From NCBI GenBank assembly GCA_030248195.1, contig JASAND010006234.1:30936-94935 (forward strand): a stretch of DNA of 64,000 nt. Reading direction: 5' to 3'. This document shows positions 21,213-31,377 of this stretch, piece by piece. Within the stretch, counting starts at the first letter, position 1. Each line of letters opens with the position of its first letter. Both the position numbers and the translations under genes were made by a program. This DNA comes from Trissonchulus latispiculum. Taxonomy: Eukaryota > Nematoda > Enoplea > Enoplida > Ironidae. The notes beneath the pieces were generated by a model that saw only the letters and a list, made by a program, of their open reading frames with translations, was not told the DNA's origin and did no database searches.

Positions 21213-23430
21213 GGAGGGGTCGTTACCCCTCCCGGGTCAGTAATAGGCCCTAACATTGCTTTTGTTGTATAATGGAGGAGTCGTTACTCTTCCCAGGCCA
21301 CGAATAAAGGCCTCTCATTGTCAAGAAGTTAGTTAAAATCTGATTAAAACAGCTAAAAATTATCAATGAAAACTAATAGAAGGAAAGAGACTGTCAAATA
21401 ACCAGCAATTTAACCAGAGATTTCGAGTTTAAAACGTTTTACACAGGTAATAAGTGCAAATATTGGAAGATGGGCCAAAATAAGGTAATAATTCATCCAT
21501 TAGTAGCATAAGGTAATGTTATTTAGTGTTCCCAAGTGTTAGTTAGGCATAATTTACATCAGCTAAGTGATAATTAGTCGATTTGTGCAATTTTTGGCTA
21601 AAATACAAGTTGGGCTCATCTGAAAGGCAATTCTTTTCTGACTCCAAAACTCCAAACCCGGTCTCTTAACTCCCAATAGCGCGAAAGATATAGGCCAAAG
21701 AAGTTTTGAAGGATTACATTTTTATTATTTAACATTGGCCTTACGTGAACTTTGTAACAAGGCGTAACAACCACGTGTTGTTACGTTCATTCATTTTCCC
21801 CTTCATTCTTGGGCTTCTGTTGGCCCTCACCCAGCAAAGATTTGCCTCGCAGAGAAGGACTTAACACATACCTTTTAGTATAGAAATAGGTTCGGAGGGG
21901 GCTTAACTCCCTCCCAAATAATTAAAACGAAACAAAAATTAGTGGTCTTAGGTAGTTAAGTACGTAGAACAATAATATTTGGTTTATATTTCTTGTAAAA
22001 ATAGGTAGTTCTTTGTATGCACATTTTTACGTAACAATTGCCCTCCCAACTAGTCTGCAAGGAACACTGGAGTTCCAGTGAGGGAGAGCACATGTCACTA
22101 GGATTAACGGGCGGCTTCCCTTGTCTACGGCCGAAAGGTCACGCCCAACAGGAAAGAAAGGGGCTTGGAGACAAGGAAGCGCCTGAAAAATAATAAACAT
22201 AAAAATTACTAAATGATATGGCCAAATTGGCACTTAATACTTATTTTTTCATAATCGGCCCCGAGAGGCCTTTATTTTGTGCAATTTCGTTTTTTAATTC
22301 TCATAATTTATTTTCTAAAACCGGAAATTTCCCCTTTGGTTACCTTTACGTGGTAACCAAAAAGTCTGCAAAGTTTCCCAAAATTCAGCTTGGGAAATCC
22401 ATCAAAAAGGGGTCAGTTGGAGGGTCATAATTTCTTTCCCTCGTTAATCTCCCCTCCAACGGACCAGCCGCCTCGCCAGCCCATGTCTGGCACACGTTGT
22501 AAGATAGGGAGCTTCCAGAAATTTCTGGAAGCTCCAGCAAAATCAAAGGAAAAGCGACAGAAAAGCAAACACCAGTGAGCTGTCAGACTCCTGTCAGCTC
22601 ACTGGAAAATTTCAAATTTTCATCAGTGTTCGTCTGAGTCTCGGCCGAGAGCGGTCGGGTCCCCCCCCCCCCTTTATTGGCACGTCTTCCCGTTGTGCCA
22701 GCGTTTTGGCCGGGAATGAAAGACGTGCTCACCCCGGTTAGGACTCGAGTTAAGGCCCTCCTCTGACCCGCACTGGTCAGAGGAGAAGATCTGAGCACAC
22801 ACGACGAACACCACACAATGAGGGCCACATGAGCGTGCTATGCTCGGCCAGAACCTGCACTCTAGGAACGCATTTTTTAGGAATTTACAGGAGGCCTTTG
22901 GCCTAATTTTTCATTCTTTTGTTCGGCCCTCGGGCCTTTAATTTTGTCGGCAAAATGCCACAAGCCACGGCCTAATTGGCCTTTAATTGTTACAGGGGCT
23001 TTATGCCCCAAATTTTCCTTTTCTATTCTTCGGGGTTTTGTAGAAGAACTGGGATTTTAAGTGGGGACCCACCCTGAGTTGAGATAGGAGGTCCCTTGGT
23101 TACGACCTCAAATCAGAACTGAGTTAAGTTTAGGGAACAATTCTCCCCGCAGCCGGCAATTAGGAATTGCCGGCCATGATTGCAAAAATAGGCGCTACCG
23201 AAGTGAACAATATTGTCTGTAATTATGAATTGTTGTCTTGTGTAGGTCGGCAACTAAAAATAATAGGAACTAAAAAATCTGAATCGTTTCAACTACTAAT
23301 TATCAGGTTGTTTTGAAGGAGAATGGCCGGCTTCTCCGAAGTTAATTTAATAAAATAAAGCTGTCCTTAGCGGAATATGAATGTGCGTTTATGGTTATTT
23401 TATAGTAATAATTGCCTGGGCAATTATTAC
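21213..23430. repeat. Hairpin-dense island
   Basis: At least fifteen perfect or near-perfect short inverted repeats lie in 2.2 kb. They include GGAGGGG-TCGTTA-CCCCTCC (21213), GGAGGAG-TCGTTA-CTCTTCC (21274), CGTAACAAC..GTTGTTACG (21763), CACTGGA..TCCAGTG (22065), a 15-bp bulged stem (22110 / 22169), TTTGGTTACC..GGTAACCAAA (22335), TTTCCCAA..TTGGGAAA (22374), a 28-bp palindrome (22508), CCAGTGAGCTG.. (22572), CTCCTCTGACC.. (22758), AGGCC-TTT-GGCCT (22892), GGCCC..GGGCC (22925), GGCCTAATTGGCC (22969), GGGGC..GCCCC (22995), GCCGGCAATT.. (23152) and GTAATAATTGCC.. (23405). Many are followed by TTTAATTTT-like runs. No coding sequence, TIR or TSD was found. Confidence 0.7.
22508..22535. promoter_or_regulatory. 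Perfect palindrome matching a four-unit heat shock element
   Basis: The core TTCCAGAAATTTCTGGAA (22513-22530) is TTCnnGAAnnTTCnnGAA, four alternating nGAAn units, which is the established HSF-binding arrangement. It sits inside a 28-bp perfect palindrome. No heat-shock gene is visible nearby, and the surroundings are full of other palindromes, so the match may be a by-product of palindromy. Confidence 0.4.
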
Positions 23431-23434
23431 TCGT

Positions 23435-23714
23435 TCTGCTTTCCAAAGTTATCAAAGTTTTAGAGTTTGTAGGCTCTGTCAAAATTGCAAAGTTCTGAAA
23501 TTTCAAAATACTGCTAATATTGAAACAAAATGTGCATACAATAAGTAGGTAGGTAATATTAAGGAGTAGTTAGGCCGCATTATGTTGCATAATCATATGT
23601 GTAAATATTGTTGTAAATTGTGGTGTGAATGAGACCCCCCAAATTTACGTAAGTGGCTCCTTGGGTAAACTCCTCATGGAGCGTGAGGTTCCAAGGTTAG
23701 CCCTCTTTGTAGAG
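23435..23714. other. Anonymous spacer
   Basis: AT-rich sequence with no recognised feature. Confidence 0.35.
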
Positions 23715-24250
23715 TCATATTTAAGTACTCTATAGCATGCATCGAGCAAAATTAACACTTTAAAAATGTGCGTGGTGAAGTATTAGAGCTTTCAAACAAA
23801 CCTTTGGCGTTCACAGCTAACTACAGCATGTTTCATCTTGGTTTTCGTTAGTTTTGAGGATGCTATGCTATCGCGAAAGTGTTGGGATCTCGATCGGTCA
23901 GTAGAATCAGTATTTAGGCAAAGTTTTGAAGATCTTTATTTTAAAGTCTATTTTCTTGTAGTGTCTAATTTCGTAAAACTTCAGTTCATTTATTTTTATT
24001 TATTTTTACAGCTGAGAAGCAACTACCGCACGAGTGCATAACACTGTCCACTCCTAATTTGGATATGATAGCAAACTGTCATTTGTATCATACGCTTTAT
24101 TAACACCAAGAAAATTAGGAATGATCAATGATCATCACTCTGTGAACTATGTCGAAATTTCAAGCTTGATTATATAATTATATCATTATTTATTGGAAGC
24201 AGCTCAAGCTTACGCTTTTTACGGAAAGATAGATTTGCAGGCTGTTGTAA
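23715..24250 (+). repeat. 0.5-kb inverted repeat, left arm
   Basis: It matches 27415-27927 in inverted orientation. Landmarks include GCATGC..TCGAGCAAAATTAA, CATGTTTCATCTTGGTTTTCG and CGGAAAGATAGATTTGCAG. The arms enclose GC-rich hAT ends, so they may be TIRs of a larger composite element. Confidence 0.75.
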
Positions 24251-24517
24251 TAAGCTGTAAACATTGTTTTTGCGCAAACAGTTTGTCAATCAATGCAGAA
24301 GCATTAAAGGCTTTGCGTAATAATAAAATATTTATGCCAATGACTATGTCCGGGAGATATTTTTGACTGAAGTTTCAAGACAGAATAGAAACAAATAATT
24401 TATCATAAAAACAATATTATAATGTATAAAGAAAAATTGAAAATTTGACATAAATTGTAAATTTTTTGGTGAAATTAGCCCAAAATTTAGCATAAAAATG
24501 CTGTGATCAAAAATAAT

Positions 24518-26150
24518 TCTTGACCCGCTCTGACCCGCGGGTACCCACTGACCTGAAAGTCGACCCGCGGGCACCCACGACCCGCGGGCACCCGCGACCC
24601 AGTGTTGGACGCGGGCCGAAATTTGCGGCCCGCACCCGCCCCGCAGCCCGCGCTCAGATTTTTGGCCCGCGCAGGGCCGGCCCGCGGCCCACATCAATAA
24701 AATTCGGCCCGCGGCGACCCGCAACTAAATTTAGGTTATGCAAGCATCATAGCATTAAATAATTGCTACTTTCATTGATTATTCGCCGTTTTTTTTCATA
24801 GAAACTGCCATATAAGCGCGATTGTTGTTTTCAAAAGCATTCATACAGTTGCAGAATGCAGTCGTGCGTTTTTCAAATTTTTATTGACTTCTAATGTAAG
24901 AATTTTGGCCTAGCGACTGTATTATTGTAGCCCCCCTGCTGCTTCTCAGCTATTTTTTAGAACTTTGAAAATTTCGGTGAATTTTGGAGTGAAATCCTAT
25001 ACTACTGGAAAACATTGCCCAAAACTAATTACAGTTACAGTTACGCAGAGGACATGTCTTAAACTTTGCGGTGGCATGTGCGATTTGACTGTAGTGCCTG
25101 CCTTTGGTGCGACCTGGGGATGATCTAGACTCGGTGGGGAAAACTCCATGTGCGAGAAAAGACCCAAATTTCAAGATAAATTTTTTGTAGCAGCAAAAGG
25201 AAAATTCATGCAATTCTTTGCTCAGTAGAGCCTCCTGGTCAATTCGGTATAAATTTTACCTTTCTATTTTATCGGTATAAATTTTATCTTTCTATGTGTT
25301 GTCCAGATGACCGAAATCAAGTAAAATTCAACCAAATTTTCAATTTCGTCAAATGGCCAATTGTTGACTAAGATACGTCCGGGTTGGCTTTAAACCCAAC
25401 AAAATGTTTTCTATGTGATAATGCTTAAAGTGCAGAAATTAAGCAAATTTAAGAATCTAAAATTTGCTATGTTTACGTGTCATGAACACACAAAATTGTC
25501 AATGGTCAAGTCAAAGGAGAAATCGGTGTTTAAAGACTGTCAGTCTGTAATTTAACTTGTCTGTCTGAAAAGCTAGAAAATACCTTTGTTTGTTTTATGG
25601 CGCCAGTAAAATGTTTCCTTGTAAGCAAAGCTCGATCTCTTTCCATTTCTGAAAATTAGAGAACTACTTCGTTTGAAAACGACGCTCTACAGGGACGATC
25701 AACCAACCAACGCTGATAAATTGATAACTATTAAAAATAGGGTAACACGGCCTGAGGTGGCAAGAGCAGACAAAGATCGTAAACATTTGTTTGAACGTAA
25801 AATTTGAACAAATCGAGTCCACCAAGACCAAGCGCCGCTTATTAGCTGCAGAAAATGCTAAATGAGTAATATTCAAAATTATAAGGAAAAGAGAATTGGG
25901 AAAAGGAAGATAAGGAAGATAAAATATATTTTAATGAGGAAAAGTTCCATTATAATGTTAGAATTCGTCAAAAATTCAAACTTTCTTACCCTGTCTCACA
26001 GAAAATCGGCCCGCATCTGCCCGCGCGGGCCACTGCGGGTACTAATTTTTGGCCCGCCCCGCCCAGCCCCGCCCCGCGGGTACCCGCGGGTGCCCGCGGG
26101 TACCCACGGCCCGCGCCCAACACTGCGCGACCCACTTCCAACTCTGTGTG
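24518..26150. mobile_element. Right arm of a GACCCGCGGGT-type hAT, split by a nested element
   Basis: GACCCGCGGG(C/T)ACCC repeats (24518-24599) continue after the nested insertion as CGACCCACTTCCAACTCTG (26130-26150). That terminus matches the family at 18746-20585 (ends CTTCCAACTCTG). The left end was not located, and only the right subterminal array is certain. Confidence 0.6.
24600..26125. mobile_element. hAT-like element, GGCCCG-armed
   Basis: The left end is CAGTGTTGGACGCGGGCC and the right end is its inverse, GGCCCGCGCCCAACACTG. The flanks share CGCGACC (7-8 bp; the exact length is blurred by the repetitive target). Arms are dense in GGCCCGC. The AT-rich core of about 1.2 kb has no recognisable transposase. 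It is inserted in another hAT's subterminal array. Confidence 0.78.
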
Positions 26151-26347
26151 AAGCTGATAATTCGTCCAACGCTGTAGCTACATATAAAATAAAAGGAAAA
26201 TTAGAAAAAATTGGAAATTTTTACTACAGATTGGCTTAAATTACCACGATTTGATAGAAATTTGCGTTCATTGCGGTCACGAAAATTTGACCGCGACCGC
26301 GACCGCCCGCGGGTACCCGCGGATACCCGCGACCGCGTCCAACTCTG
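26151..26347. mobile_element. 3' fragment of the GACCGC-armed hAT family
   Basis: The sequence from GAAGCTGATAATTCGTCCAAC to GCGTCCAACTCTG parallels 18313-18487. It contains CGACCGCGACCGCCCGCGGG, so its arm mixes the GACCGC motif with a GCGGGTACCC motif. Confidence 0.65.
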
Positions 26348-26480
26348 CTCTTGGTATAACCAAGAGTACATAATAATAAGAGTATGACAAGCGTCACACT
26401 CTATGCAGTGAAGGGCAAAACTATGCTATGCGCGCCATCGGCTGACCCCCTCTCACGCCGCCCCTATATGGGTACCTGGT
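26348..26480. mobile_element. X-family left-end fragment
   Basis: It starts CTCTTGGTATAACCAAGAG (a 19-nt palindrome) followed by TACATAATAATAAGAGTATGACAAGCG, an X-type terminus. The right arm is missing. Confidence 0.5.
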
Positions 26481-26805
26481 CCAAGTCCACGGTGAAAAAT
26501 AACAAACCGAGCTGTAAAAATGCATGAAAGATATTTAAAAGATGTTGTTAATTTTAGAAAAGGTCTTGTGAAAACGGTAAAAAGTCTGTTATGAAAACGG
26601 TAAATAGTCTGTTAAAGATCCGAAATTTTAGAACTCTTATTAAATGTAAGAGTTCTAAATTGTAAAATAGGAAAAATTCAAAAACAACATTTATTAACGA
26701 AACAATTATTAACAAATTATCCAAAATTTACCAGTTTTTCATACTTTTTAACACTTCTTAAACAGTGTTAAAAACAGATGAAAATTTATTTTTTTAACAT
26801 GTAAA

Positions 26806-27425
26806 TCCGGGCCGCGGGCCGACATTCCGGCCCGTCGTCTGTTTTTGCCAGATTTTACTATAAGATAGTAACTCATATTTTAGCTTACATGGTTTTGTGT
26901 TTGCGGAATATGTTTCGTTCACGCTAAGACTGGTTTTCAGTGGTTAACTTTAGCATTTTAGTTTTATGAATGTGTAGTATACAGTAGTTGACTCATCATT
27001 AATATAAATCCTAAATAATTAAAAAATAATTAATTAAATCCTCACTTCATCGATGTCATTTTAGCTTCTACAGTGAATTAGGATAGTACAAGGTATTAGG
27101 AACAGTGTAATTTGGTTTCTTCCTTCATTTGCAGAACTACAAAAATTATCCAAGATCATACACTATTTTGTGTCGTAAGAACTGTTTCAAACGCACTGAA
27201 AACTCGAAAAATTTATTTTTAGAAAAAACACGTTTTCTCGAGAAAAACTGAGAAGCAGAGAGCCTGTTTGAAAAACCAAGCTTAAGAATAGTGTGTATAC
27301 GTAATTTTGCATTTTGAGGAAAATGAGAAAATTTCGCTAGCCGGGCTGGCGGGCCGAAAATTTTGACGGGACGAAACATTTGACGGGCCGGGCCGCAAAA
27401 ATTCGGCCCGTGCAGGCCTCTACTG
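26806..27425. mobile_element. GGGCCG-armed hAT-like element, right end clear
   Basis: The right end, read inverted, is CAGTAGAGGCCTGCACGGGCC, followed by GGGCCG/GGCCCG motifs (27345-27415). A possible left array (CCGGGCCGCGGGCCG..CCGGCCCGTC) is at 26806-26842, but the left terminus and TSD were not found. It interrupts the inner edge of the right inverted-repeat arm. Confidence 0.4.
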
Positions 27426-27927
27426 CAAATCTATCTTTCCGTACAGTGCGTGACGGCTTTCAATAAATAATTATATATATAATGTCAAGCTTGAAATTTC
27501 GACATAGTTCAAAGAGTGATGATCATTCCTAATTTTATTGATGCTAATAAAGTGTATGATATAAATACACTGCTAAAATGGTAGTTTGTTGTCATATCCA
27601 AGTTAGGATTGGACAGTGTTATGTAAACACTCCTGCGGTAGTCGCTGCTTAGCTGTAAAAATAAACAAGAATGAACTAAACTTTTACGAACTTACTACAA
27701 AAAAAGACTTCAAAATGTTTCTTAAATACTGATTCTACAGACCAATTGAGGTCCCAACACTTTTGTGATAGCGTAGCATCCTCAGAACTAACGAAAACCA
27801 AGATGAAACATGCTGTAGTTAGCTGTGAACGCCAAAGGTTTGTTTGAAAGCTTTAATACTTCACTACGCACATTTTCAAAGCGTTAATTTTGCTCGATGC
27901 ATGCTACAGAGTACCTACTTACATATG
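27415..27927 (-). repeat. 0.5-kb inverted repeat, right arm
   Basis: This is the inverted counterpart of 23715-24250, more diverged than the 6.5/11.6-kb pair and with several small indels. Confidence 0.75.
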
Positions 27928-27949
27928 AAAAAATACCCAAATTTAAGAA

Positions 27950-28053
27950 GTGGGTCGACGAAATCTCAGTGGTTCGTGGGTCGTGGGTCGCGGGTCAGGG
28001 GTCCGCGGGTCGCGGTACCCGCGGGTCACGAATTGTGACTCACTTCCAGCTTT
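27950..28053. mobile_element. GGGTCGCGGGTC-type hAT terminus
   Basis: A run of GTGGGTCGTGGGTCGCGGGTC motifs ends GACTCACTTCCAGCTTTG, a variant of the CTTCCAACTCTG terminus seen at 20585 and 26150. The rest of the element was not delimited. Confidence 0.5.
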
Positions 28054-28127
28054 GGGTTTGACCATAAATATGTAACTCTGGCACAGCTTCCAGAGCATAA
28101 CAGAGTCCATGATTTTTTGTACATATA

Positions 28128-28179
28128 CCTATTATATTACTATTATTATTATTATATATTACTATTAGTATTATTATTA

Positions 28180-28221
<42 letters not shown>
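28128..28221. repeat. (ATT)n microsatellite
   Basis: Imperfect trinucleotide TAT/ATT repeats; translated frames here are artefacts. Confidence 0.9.
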
Positions 28222-28222
<1 letters not shown>

Positions 28223-28423
28223 AGACGATTTCTCACGATGGAGATTTTCGTGGGGATTTCCCCATGGCGACCTCGTCTTTCCCCACGGGGACGTCCCATG
28301 GAGATTTCCATTTGGAATTTCTTGGGTGTACCCATGAAAATCCCCCTGTGGACGGATTGCTCGCCGAGATCTCTATAAAACAACGAATCAGAAAGTAACG
28401 AAGTCAGCTGACGCTGTTGCCAA

Positions 28424-29320
28424 TAGTGTTGGGATTGGCCGAAAATTTCCATGGTTGGCTTGGCTTGGCTTGGCCGGAGTTTGAAGTTGGCCGGCCAGCG
28501 GCCAATGGCCAACGGCCAATTGGCTGGCCGTTGGCCGCTCGTTGGCCGTTGGCTGGTTCTTGGCCGTAAAGCTATTGGCCGTTCTTTAGCTATTTGTCAA
28601 CGTTGGCGAGCTGGAATTTACTACTTTTATTCGTCTACCGTGCTTAATTAGGCGTCAACTTAATTAAACTTTATTTCAATAGTACAATTTACAATTTACA
28701 ATATTTGTAAAATAGTTTTTCCAAACATTTAGCTCCAACCCGCGATAACTCTGTTTTAAGTTTGCTGGAGGGCCGCAATAAAGTGATGAGACGTTCACCA
28801 CCAGAAAAATTTAAAAACTATACGTCGTTAGCACACTTAAAATAAGCATGCAATTAGCAAATTTAATTGTAAAATAACGCTGATACCGATAAAAATTGTC
28901 AACATCTAAGTGAAAATCTGTAGAACTGTATCTAACGTAACGTTTATACAGCAACATGTTTGGATATTATGCAGCAAAATTAAATTTTTCAACACAGTTA
29001 ACGCACAAGATCAGTAAATTTGAGTTTGGCCAGCACTCGGCCATTGGCCAGCCAACAGCCAACGGCCAGCCAGTTGGCCGTTGGCCGTTGGCCGTTGGCC
29101 GGCCAACGGCCAATAGCTTTACGGCCAAGAAACAGCCAAGGGCCAACGACCGGCCAACGGCCAGCCAATTGGCCGTTGGCCATTGGCCGTTGGTCGGCCA
29201 ACGGCCAATGGCCGGCCAAGCCAACTGGCCGAGATTTTCTCGGCCAAAGGCCAATGGCTTGGCCGGCCAATGGCCGGCCATTGGCCAGCCATTGGCCGCA
29301 CCGGCCAATGCACAACACTA
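28424..29320. mobile_element. hAT-like element, TTGGCC-armed
   Basis: The left end is TAGTGTTGGGATTGGCCG and the right end, inverted, is TAGTGTTGTGCATTGGCCGG. The exact 8-bp duplication is GTTGCCAA (28416-28423 and 29321-29328). Both arms consist of TTGGCCG/CGGCCAA units in both orientations (28480-28580, 29030-29305). The AT-rich core of about 400 bp is non-coding. The GC-arm frames, up to 125 codons, are low-complexity artefacts. The terminal TAGTGTT head is shared with the GGCCGG family. Confidence 0.9.
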
Positions 29321-29748
29321 GTTGCCAAGGCAGGGTTAAAAGCAATTTAACTAAATGTGAAAACGATGGACTAAACTATAAAATTAAATTATTTTAAACA
29401 TGTTTTACATTGGCTATCGCAAACGTAAATCCAGTTGAATTGACATAAGGCTATAACTTTCGTTAATAATTTTTGATGCTATTTTGAACTAGTCATTATT
29501 ATATATTCATATTGTTGGAATCAGTAATTCCGTTCTTTCATATCACTAATAAAAACTTGAAACAACACGTTTTAGATTGCAAACCATTCCCTGAGCATTG
29601 TCCCCATCGTGTGAAATCGGCTTAAATAACAGTGCAATTATGCGTTCTTGGTGTCGGGATGTTTTTGAATAATGTAGAAATAGCAATTAACGTTTAGCAT
29701 CCAGTATCCTGCTCTAATTTTAGGTTTTCTTAAATAGCATTCTTAAAA

Positions 29749-29754
29749 TTTATT
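29749..29754 (-). promoter_or_regulatory. Candidate polyadenylation signal of the globin gene
   Basis: TTTATT on the plus strand gives AATAAA on the minus strand, about 290 bp downstream of the globin stop codon. No cleavage site can be assigned from sequence alone. Confidence 0.4.
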
Positions 29755-30039
29755 AGTACCAAATAATATATGGATAAGGAAACGGAAGTTAATTTCAAAA
29801 CTCCACTTGGATTAAATGGAGATTCTGTCATAATCACAGACAAACCGGGACAGCATTCATCAGGCGAGTTTCTCAGTTTGATTCTGACTCTAGGACGGTA
29901 CTTGGCAACTGCTCTCAGAACTTCCTCCGTAATAGTCGTCCCCAGAATGAGTTGTTATCGATTGTCGCTGCCACTAAATAACTTAATTAAGACGAATTCG
30001 CTAAATCACTTCACTAAGCATGGACTGCTGGCGGTTGAC

Positions 30040-31377
30040 TCAAGCAGAAGAGTCTGTGGTAAGCTGAGTGACCAGGTAGAATTGGGGCGGCTGGTTTGGT
30101 TTTGGCGAGTCATCGATGTCTTCATAAATGGTTTCTGGAATACAAGGTGGAGGAGGACTGGAAGGAGGTGTATTGAATGGGGTCGTTTCCGCCAGTCCGC
30201 TTTCCGGTGGCTTCAGCGTGTTGCTAATCACACCTGTTTTCGTTGGCGATCTTGGAGGGCCATTTGGATAGGGTATGTCATAGATGAGACGTTTAGATTC
30301 CTCTTTGGCTCGCTGGAAAAAGGACTCAAAATTGTAGCTACCATCCATGGTGTGGGAGGTTGAATAGACAGTGTGTCGTCGGACGTCAACGGACACAGGA
30401 TGAACCTGAGCGTTGGAGACTGGAAGACTGGTGCTTTGCTCTAGACCCGTCTTAATTCCCATGGTTAGGGATTGGAGGGAAGCGGCATTGAACATGAGGG
30501 GCGCAAGCCCAGGTTCTGAGCCCCCGGCTGACCCCATGCTGGCCAGTGACGACAGTCGACGCTTGCTTTGGCGACGGTAATGACGCAGACCCTCGTAGAA
30601 GCCGTCCCGCATATTACTCAGCATGGCCGCAATCAGACATGACCAGGCGTCCACCACGTCGGCAACCGGATGCAGCCCTCGGTCGAGGTAAAGACATTCC
30701 GTGGTCATAATTTCGGCCAATGGAACCCAGAATTGTGGCTTAAACCCGTGCTCTCGCATTGGAACATAATGTCGCCCCCAATCACGACATTTTTCTCGGA
30801 AACTGTCCCAATTCCCGATGCCAGCAATAATTAATTCCAGGAATTCGGTGAAACGTTTTGCTTCTTCAGACCACGTAAATTCTGGGCATGCGGCAGCCAT
30901 AAAGTCGTATGCTTTTCGGATGTCTGGTCTTTTTTGAAACAGTCTGGAATAAATTCGAGTTCCGATATCGCCATGAGGTTCGCCATCCCAGCATTCTCGA
31001 ATGAGGGATTTTTGGGCCGGATCCACCTTTGGTTCTTTCTTGTTCAGAACAGCTGCCGATCCGCTGCCCGAACCAGATTTTGTAGATCCATTTCTCGTTA
31101 AATCACTCTTCTTCGATGAAGGAAGACCTCCGTTGTTTGCATCGCCAGAATTTTTCTTCGCTGGAGGCGGTTTTTCATCACGACTGTTGATGAGTGGTGA
31201 TCGATCGGGTCGCTTTTTAATAGAGTCGTCACCTTTCGATGACTTTTTGCTCTCATTTAGAGATAAGGATCGTTTAACCTTCGACCCCGGCACTCCTAGT
31301 CTATCTGTCGAATCGTTTTCTCTCAGCTCTCGGGCTGACGCAGAACGTGCTTTCTTCTGCGACAATATGTTACCCAT
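30040..31377 (-). CDS. Globin with N-myristoylation motif and disordered tails (445 aa)
   Basis: I place the start at the ATG at 31375-31377, which gives MGNILSQKK with A at -3 and G at +4. The open frame extends 5' to TTG at 31452 with an in-frame TAA just above, and another ATG lies at 31420-31422. MGNxxS is a classical N-myristoylation signal, so membrane attachment is inferred. Residues 1-115 are Ser/Lys-rich and disordered. The globin fold spans about 118-275: Trp130 (A helix), Pro151 (C2), candidate CD1 Tyr157, candidate E7 Glu172 with Phe176 at E11, proximal F8 His203 (DWGRHYVP), and an H helix around DAWSCLIAAMLSN. The tail has a RRLS site (273-276) and a PPPP stretch (408-411). There are no introns in the frame. 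Nematodes have many divergent globins, including myristoylated ones, but orthology is not established. Likely role: haem-based redox or signalling at membranes. Confidence 0.88.
   Translation of the reverse strand: MGNILSQKKARSASARELRENDSTDRLGVPGSKVKRSLSLNESKKSSKGDDSIKKRPDRSPLINSRDEKPPPAKKNSGDANNGGLPSSKKSDLTRNGSTKSGSGSGSAAVLNKKEPKVDPAQKSLIRECWDGEPHGDIGTRIYSRLFQKRPDIRKAYDFMAAACPEFTWSEEAKRFTEFLELIIAGIGNWDSFREKCRDWGRHYVPMREHGFKPQFWVPLAEIMTTECLYLDRGLHPVADVVDAWSCLIAAMLSNMRDGFYEGLRHYRRQSKRRLSSLASMGSAGGSEPGLAPLMFNAASLQSLTMGIKTGLEQSTSLPVSNAQVHPVSVDVRRHTVYSTSHTMDGSYNFESFFQRAKEESKRLIYDIPYPNGPPRSPTKTGVISNTLKPPESGLAETTPFNTPPSSPPPPCIPETIYEDIDDSPKPNQPPQFYLVTQLTTDSSA

Noticed and set aside
24344..24762. Arg/Gly/Pro-rich frames of 80-126 codons
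   Set aside because: They translate the GACCCGCGGG and GGCCCGC arrays of hAT-like ends.
28956..29397. Several frames of 69-125 codons in both strands
   Set aside because: They are translations of the TTGGCC/GGCCAA arm repeats of a hAT-like element; all frames look alike and none has a domain.
29770..30363. 197-codon plus-strand frame overlapping the globin gene
   Set aside because: Its right half is the antisense of the globin C-terminal coding region and no domain is recognisable; the minus-strand globin explains the open frame.
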